From Thermoflexales bacterium (GTDB lineage Bacteria > Chloroflexota > Anaerolineae > Fen-1058), in NCBI GenBank assembly GCA_016931085.1, contig JAFGFO010000414.1, positions 1-8,606 on the forward strand: a stretch of 8,606 nt of DNA. Reading direction: 5' to 3'. The notes beneath the pieces were generated by a model. It was given only the letters and a program-made list of their open reading frames with translations, made no database searches and was not told where the DNA came from. Shown one piece after another: positions 5,907 through 8,606 of this stretch (its first letter is position 1; every line of letters begins with the position of its first letter). A program made the translations under genes and the position numbers.

Positions 5907-5943
5907 TATCGATTCGAAATACATCATTTTAGCGAGGCAAATT

Positions 5944-7221
5944 GTGAAAGTTACAACTCAGATGCTTGAAAACCGCCAACTAGAACTGGCGGTCGAGATC
6001 GAAGACGAACACGTGCAGCAGGCCCTCCGGCAGACTGCCAGGCAACTGGCCAAGCAGGTGAGGATCCCGGGGTTTCGCCAGGGCAAGGCACCTCATCACA
6101 TGATCGTGCGCCGCGTGGGTGAGGAAGCCCTGTATGAGGAAATGCTCAGGAGTATGGGGCCGAAATGGCTGGAAGAGGCGCTCAAAGAGGCGGACGTCCA
6201 GCTCTTTCGCCCGGTTGAAATGAGCGACGTGCAGCGCGATCCCTTGTCGATCAAGTTTACCATCCCTCTGCCCCCCCTGATCGATTTGGGCGATTATCGC
6301 AGCTTGCGCGTGCCCCATCAAGCGCCGCTCGTGTCCGAGGAACAAGTCGACCAGGCGCTCGAAGACATCCGCCAGCGCTACGCCGTGTTGGAGCCGGTGG
6401 AGGGTGACGTAGCCCAGGCCGGCCAGGCGGCCAGCCTGGACGTCACGGCTGTCGACAGCCAGGGTGAGGAGATCGACTTGTCCTCGTTCGCCGATGAGGA
6501 TGGCTCGATCAGCGTGATGCTGGACGAAAAGTCTGACGCGCTCGTGCCTGGCTTTGCGGCCCAGCTCATTGGCGCCAAGATCGGCGAGGAGAAAACTTTT
6601 AGCTTGCCGATGGCGGACGATGTCGAGGATGAAAGCCTGCGCGGTGAAGTGTTGACTTTTACGGCTCGCCTGGAGGATCTCCGGGCACGCTACGTGCCGC
6701 CGCTGGACGACGCGCTGGCCCAGACGGTGGGCAACTATGAGACCATGGACGAGCTTCGCCAGGTGGTGCGCGACAATCTGCAAGAACGCATGAAAGCCCA
6801 GACTGAAGCGATGTATGTCGACATGTGTTTCAATCGCCTGACCGAGTCGGCTCGGATTGAATTCCCGCCCGTCCTGGTTGAAGAAGAGCTGGATGGCTAT
6901 ATCGAAGAGCTCCGGCAGCGCTTGCAGCGCCAAAAGATGAGCTTTGAGGACATGCTCAAGACCAGGAAGCAGAGCGAAGCAGACTATCGCGACGAGATGC
7001 GGCCACGAGCTTCCCAGCTCTTGAAGCAAAAACTGGCCGCCAGTGCCTTTGTCGACGCGGAGGGGCTGCGCTCGGCCGGCGGACAGGCCGACGAAGGCTT
7101 GGGCGAGCGAATGATTGCCCGCTTGACAGCGCTGTGTAAGGGTGAGATACAGGCCGGCGCAGACGTCGAGGAAGCGCTTGAAGGCGTTGTCGAAACTCCC
7201 CAGGCCAGTGAAAATGAGTGA
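5944..7221 (+). CDS. tig: Trigger factor (ribosome-associated chaperone, peptidyl-prolyl isomerase)
   Basis: 425 aa, normal length. Trigger factor docks at the ribosome tunnel exit and shields nascent chains. The N-terminal ribosome-binding domain (~1-115) has signature GFRQGKAP (43-50), a close match to the canonical GFRxGKxP loop that contacts ribosomal protein L23. The middle FKBP-type domain (~150-240) includes [19 protein letters not shown]. The C-terminal substrate cradle (~250-410) is mostly long charged helices. Start choice: the frame is open from 5770, but that would cover the tRNA. GTG 5944 gives the typical [10 protein letters not shown] start and has GAGG (5934-5937) six bases upstream. 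There are 37 bases between the tRNA and this start, without terminator or promoter, so expression probably depends on tRNA processing. It is followed 10 bases later by clpP. Confidence 0.96.
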   Translation: MKVTTQMLENRQLELAVEIEDEHVQQALRQTARQLAKQVRIPGFRQGKAPHHMIVRRVGEEALYEEMLRSMGPKWLEEALKEADVQLFRPVEMSDVQRDPLSIKFTIPLPPLIDLGDYRSLRVPHQAPLVSEEQVDQALEDIRQRYAVLEPVEGDVAQAGQAASLDVTAVDSQGEEIDLSSFADEDGSISVMLDEKSDALVPGFAAQLIGAKIGEEKTFSLPMADDVEDESLRGEVLTFTARLEDLRARYVPPLDDALAQTVGNYETMDELRQVVRDNLQERMKAQTEAMYVDMCFNRLTESARIEFPPVLVEEELDGYIEELRQRLQRQKMSFEDMLKTRKQSEADYRDEMRPRASQLLKQKLAASAFVDAEGLRSAGGQADEGLGERMIARLTALCKGEIQAGADVEEALEGVVETPQASENE

Positions 7222-7231
7222 TGGAGGTACA

Positions 7232-7843
7232 ATGAGTGCAGAGAATGCGGTGAATTTGATCCCGATGGTCATCGAGACCACCAATCGAGGTGAGCGGGCT
7301 TATGATATCTACTCGCTCTTGCTCAAAGAGCGGATTGTCTTCTTGGGTACCCCGATCAACGACCAGGTGGCCAACCTGATCGTGGCTCAACTCTTGTTCC
7401 TGGATCGCGAAGATCCAGAAAAGGACATCCAATTTTACATCAACTCGCCCGGCGGGCAGATCACGGCCGGCCTGGCTATTTACGATACGATGCAGTTGCT
7501 CACTTGCCCGGTGTCGACCATCGCGGTGGGCATGGCGGCCAGCATGGGGACTGTTCTGCTGACGGCTGGCACCAAGGGCAAGCGCTACACGCTGCCCAAC
7601 GCTACCATTCATTTGCACCAGCCGCTGGGCGGTGTACAAGGCCAGGCTGTGGATATCGAGATCGAGGCGCGCGAGATCTTGCGCATGCGGGATTTGCTCA
7701 ACAGCTTGCTCAAGAAGCACACTGGCATGGACGACGAAAAAATCCTCCGGTATACGGATCGCAATTTTTACATGGATGCCCACACGGCCAAGGAATTGGG
7801 CATCGTCGACGACGTGCTGCAAAAGTCACCCGCTTCAAGTTGA
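7232..7843 (+). CDS. clpP: ATP-dependent Clp protease proteolytic subunit, Asn in the triad
   Basis: 203 aa, family S14 peptidase that forms a two-ring barrel and degrades substrates delivered by a Clp ATPase. Visible: [30 protein letters not shown] (N-terminal axial loop and first strand), [10 protein letters not shown] (71-80), nucleophile S104 in GMAASMG, and H129 in HLHQPLGG. The third triad position, normally Asp in TDRD/ERDR, reads TDRN (N178, codon AAT). The alignment from TDR to AKELGIVD is ungapped, so the change looks real. Start: ATG 7232 with GGAGGT (7223-7228) close upstream; ATG 7214 in the same frame would overlap the tig stop and add MSDGGT. It is co-transcribed with tig. There is no clpX downstream: a hairpin and an opposing gene follow. 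I am sure of the family; activity is uncertain. Confidence 0.96.
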   Translation: MSAENAVNLIPMVIETTNRGERAYDIYSLLLKERIVFLGTPINDQVANLIVAQLLFLDREDPEKDIQFYINSPGGQITAGLAIYDTMQLLTCPVSTIAVGMAASMGTVLLTAGTKGKRYTLPNATIHLHQPLGGVQGQAVDIEIEAREILRMRDLLNSLLKKHTGMDDEKILRYTDRNFYMDAHTAKELGIVDDVLQKSPASS

Positions 7844-7863
7844 GCTTTTTAGGAGCGGTTTTT

Positions 7864-7893
7864 GCCGGTGCAGACCCAGAGGTCTGCACCGGC
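7864..7893. terminator. Perfect 13-bp-stem hairpin between convergent clpP and CNBD genes
   Basis: GCCGGTGCAGACC (7864-7876), loop CAGA, GGTCTGCACCGGC (7881-7893), no mismatch. It starts 20 bases after the clpP stop and is followed on the plus strand by GGGTTT, a short T-run. On the minus strand it lies 17 bases past the stop of the opposing gene but has A's, not T's, after it. It probably acts as a weak terminator for tig-clpP. It could equally be another dispersed palindrome. Confidence 0.65.
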
Positions 7894-7909
7894 GGGTTTC
7901 CGGCAACCC

Positions 7910-8413
7910 CTAAACTGCCTGGCGTGGCCGCCACAGCAACTGCTCGCGGATAGCCAGGTCGCTGTTGCGTATCTTGAAGGCCAGGTCGGCGGCCACGTTG
8001 CGCATGATGCGGTATCCCAGCTCGGGATCGGTTTCGCACAATGCCAGCAGCTTGGCGCGGGGGATGATGAGCAAGCGCATGTTGTCAGCCATGCAGCGGG
8101 CTGAAGCGCTGCGCAGCCCCTGGTCCACCAAGGCCACCTCGCCAAAGATCTGGCCGTCGCGCAAGGTGGCAATCATCACCGGGCTGAGTGTCCGGCGCGC
8201 TCCCGGCGTGCTGACCATGCTCGGATCGACCAAGATTTCGACTTCACCACGCACGATGATGTACAACTCATCGCCGGCACTGTTTTCCTCAAAGATGAAC
8301 TCGCCTGCTTGCCCGGTCCGTTCCTGGCATAGAGCCGATACCCTATCGAGTTGGGTGGGAGTCAGGTCGTAAAAGATATCTGTTCTTTTGAGAATGTCGA
8401 TAAAAGTCGTCAT
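7910..8413 (-). CDS. Stand-alone cyclic-nucleotide-binding-domain protein
   Basis: 167 aa, soluble. It is a single cNMP-binding fold of the CAP_ED type: the N-terminal helix with IFYDLTPTQLDRVSALC (13-29), GEFIFEENSAGDELYIIVRGEVEIL (37-61), then the phosphate-binding cassette FGEVALVDQGLRSASA (90-105) with E92 and R101 placed to bind cyclic nucleotide. One helix follows (~118-160) and then the chain stops. There is no C-terminal winged-helix DNA-binding domain, so this is not a full CRP/FNR transcription factor. There is also no kinase, channel or transporter domain. The ligand pocket looks intact, so it may sense or buffer cAMP or cGMP, or regulate a partner protein. ATG 8413 has AGGAGGT (8418-8424 region) a few bases upstream. 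It is convergent with clpP and has its own promoter at 8450-8477. Confidence 0.88.
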   Translation of the reverse strand: MTTFIDILKRTDIFYDLTPTQLDRVSALCQERTGQAGEFIFEENSAGDELYIIVRGEVEILVDPSMVSTPGARRTLSPVMIATLRDGQIFGEVALVDQGLRSASARCMADNMRLLIIPRAKLLALCETDPELGYRIMRNVAADLAFKIRNSDLAIREQLLWRPRQAV

Positions 8414-8449
8414 ATAACCTCCTGTGGCAAGCGTTCATCCTTGCCGGTA

Positions 8450-8477
8450 ATTGTATCACAAAGCGGCCTACGCGCAA
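8450..8477 (-). promoter_or_regulatory. Probable promoter for the CNBD gene
   Basis: Minus strand: -35 TTGCGC (8472-8477), 16-bp spacer, -10 TACAAT (8450-8455), preceded by TGTGA. The predicted start near 8443 gives a leader of about 30 nt. It shares GTGATACAAT with the promoter at 99-127. The -35 is weak. Confidence 0.5.
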
Positions 8478-8486
8478 GAGGCATCA

Positions 8487-8519
8487 AGACCCTAAAGGTT
8501 TTAGAAACCTTTAGGGTCT
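8487..8519. repeat. Perfect 15-bp-stem hairpin, 3-nt loop
   Basis: AGACCCTAAAGGTTT (8487-8501), loop TAG, AAACCTTTAGGGTCT (8505-8519). It has the same design (15 bp, 3-nt loop) as the hairpin at 24-56 but an unrelated sequence. It is upstream of the CNBD promoter and followed on the plus strand by CGGGC, without a T-run. It could terminate a plus- or minus-strand transcript, but I read it as a dispersed palindrome. Confidence 0.75.
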
Positions 8520-8606
8520 CGGGCATTCGAAGCGAAAGGCAATTGCGGGCATACATCCCCCACAATGGCGTCATTTTGCGGCCTGGCGCCCCACTTACCT
8601 CCCCGA
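8520..8606. other. Right-edge intergenic stretch, no gene seen
   Basis: Eighty-seven bases with no convincing coding frame, promoter or RNA gene. The last 13 bases, CTTACCTCCCCGA (8594-8606), match positions 21-33 (CTTACCTTCCCGA) at 12 of 13, so a second copy of the left-edge hairpin may begin here and run off the window. Confidence 0.4.

Noticed and set aside
5652..5927. Upstream extension of the MurJ-like protein
   Set aside because: It would translate the palindromic repeat and the antisense strand of tRNA-Leu; family members start near the first helix.
5770..5943. Upstream extension of trigger factor
   Set aside because: It covers the tRNA and its promoter; the typical trigger factor N-terminus begins at GTG 5944.
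5980..7284. Long open frame antisense to tig (434 codons)
   Set aside because: It is the complement of a well-conserved gene in GC-rich DNA. Its translation has no recognisable domain and no ribosome site.
6956..7822. 288-codon frame antisense to tig and clpP
   Set aside because: Shadow of two conserved genes; no family signature.
8410..8574. About 54-codon minus-strand frame ending at the CNBD gene start
   Set aside because: It runs straight through the perfect hairpin and the promoter of the CNBD gene and has no ribosome site near its ATG.

Overview
The window is about 60% GC and fully bacterial. No single gene here fixes the lineage. A Chloroflexota (Anaerolineae-like) origin is my inference, based on the mix of FxLYD lipoprotein-like and bicupin genes, a small His/Gly/Phe-rich protein ahead of an OmpR-type two-component pair, and many short palindromic intergenic repeats of types I associate with that phylum. 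That is an impression from memory, not a search result.

Layout, left to right. Positions 1-146 hold a perfect 15-bp-stem hairpin and a good minus-strand promoter that fires out of the left edge. Positions 147-2485 (minus strand) are a probable three-gene unit: a 75-aa His/Gly/Phe-rich protein, an OmpR-family response regulator, and a histidine kinase with almost no extracytoplasmic loop and a His/Trp-rich cytoplasmic N-terminus. Positions 2486-2714 are a divergent promoter region with an iterated CTGCAAAT motif. Positions 2715-3386 (plus) encode a bicupin that converges, with one base between, on a secreted or anchored FxLYD-type protein (3388-4233, minus). That protein lies 23 bases downstream of a short, divergent MurJ/MviN-family membrane protein (4257-5651, minus).

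After a palindromic repeat comes a plus-strand unit: strong promoter, tRNA-Leu(UAG), trigger factor (tig), clpP, then a hairpin. No promoter or terminator is visible between the tRNA and tig, so the tRNA and protein quality-control genes are probably co-transcribed. Trigger factor folds nascent chains and ClpP degrades unfolded substrates; clpX, the frequent third gene of this cluster, is not present. The window closes with a stand-alone cyclic-nucleotide-binding-domain protein (7910-8413, minus) with its own promoter, another perfect 15-bp-stem hairpin, and 87 bases with no gene.

Most worth a second look: (1) a ClpP whose third triad position is Asn instead of Asp; (2) a MurJ-family protein lacking three arginines needed in E. 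coli MurJ and the last two helices; (3) a likely CTG start for the kinase, placed by a strong Shine-Dalgarno inside the regulator's last codons, which would add a second copy of an in-frame His/Trp repeat; (4) the tRNA-Leu-tig-clpP arrangement; (5) several perfect hairpins of at least five sequence types in one 8.6-kb window. I did not find a CRISPR array, transposase, phage gene or defence system.
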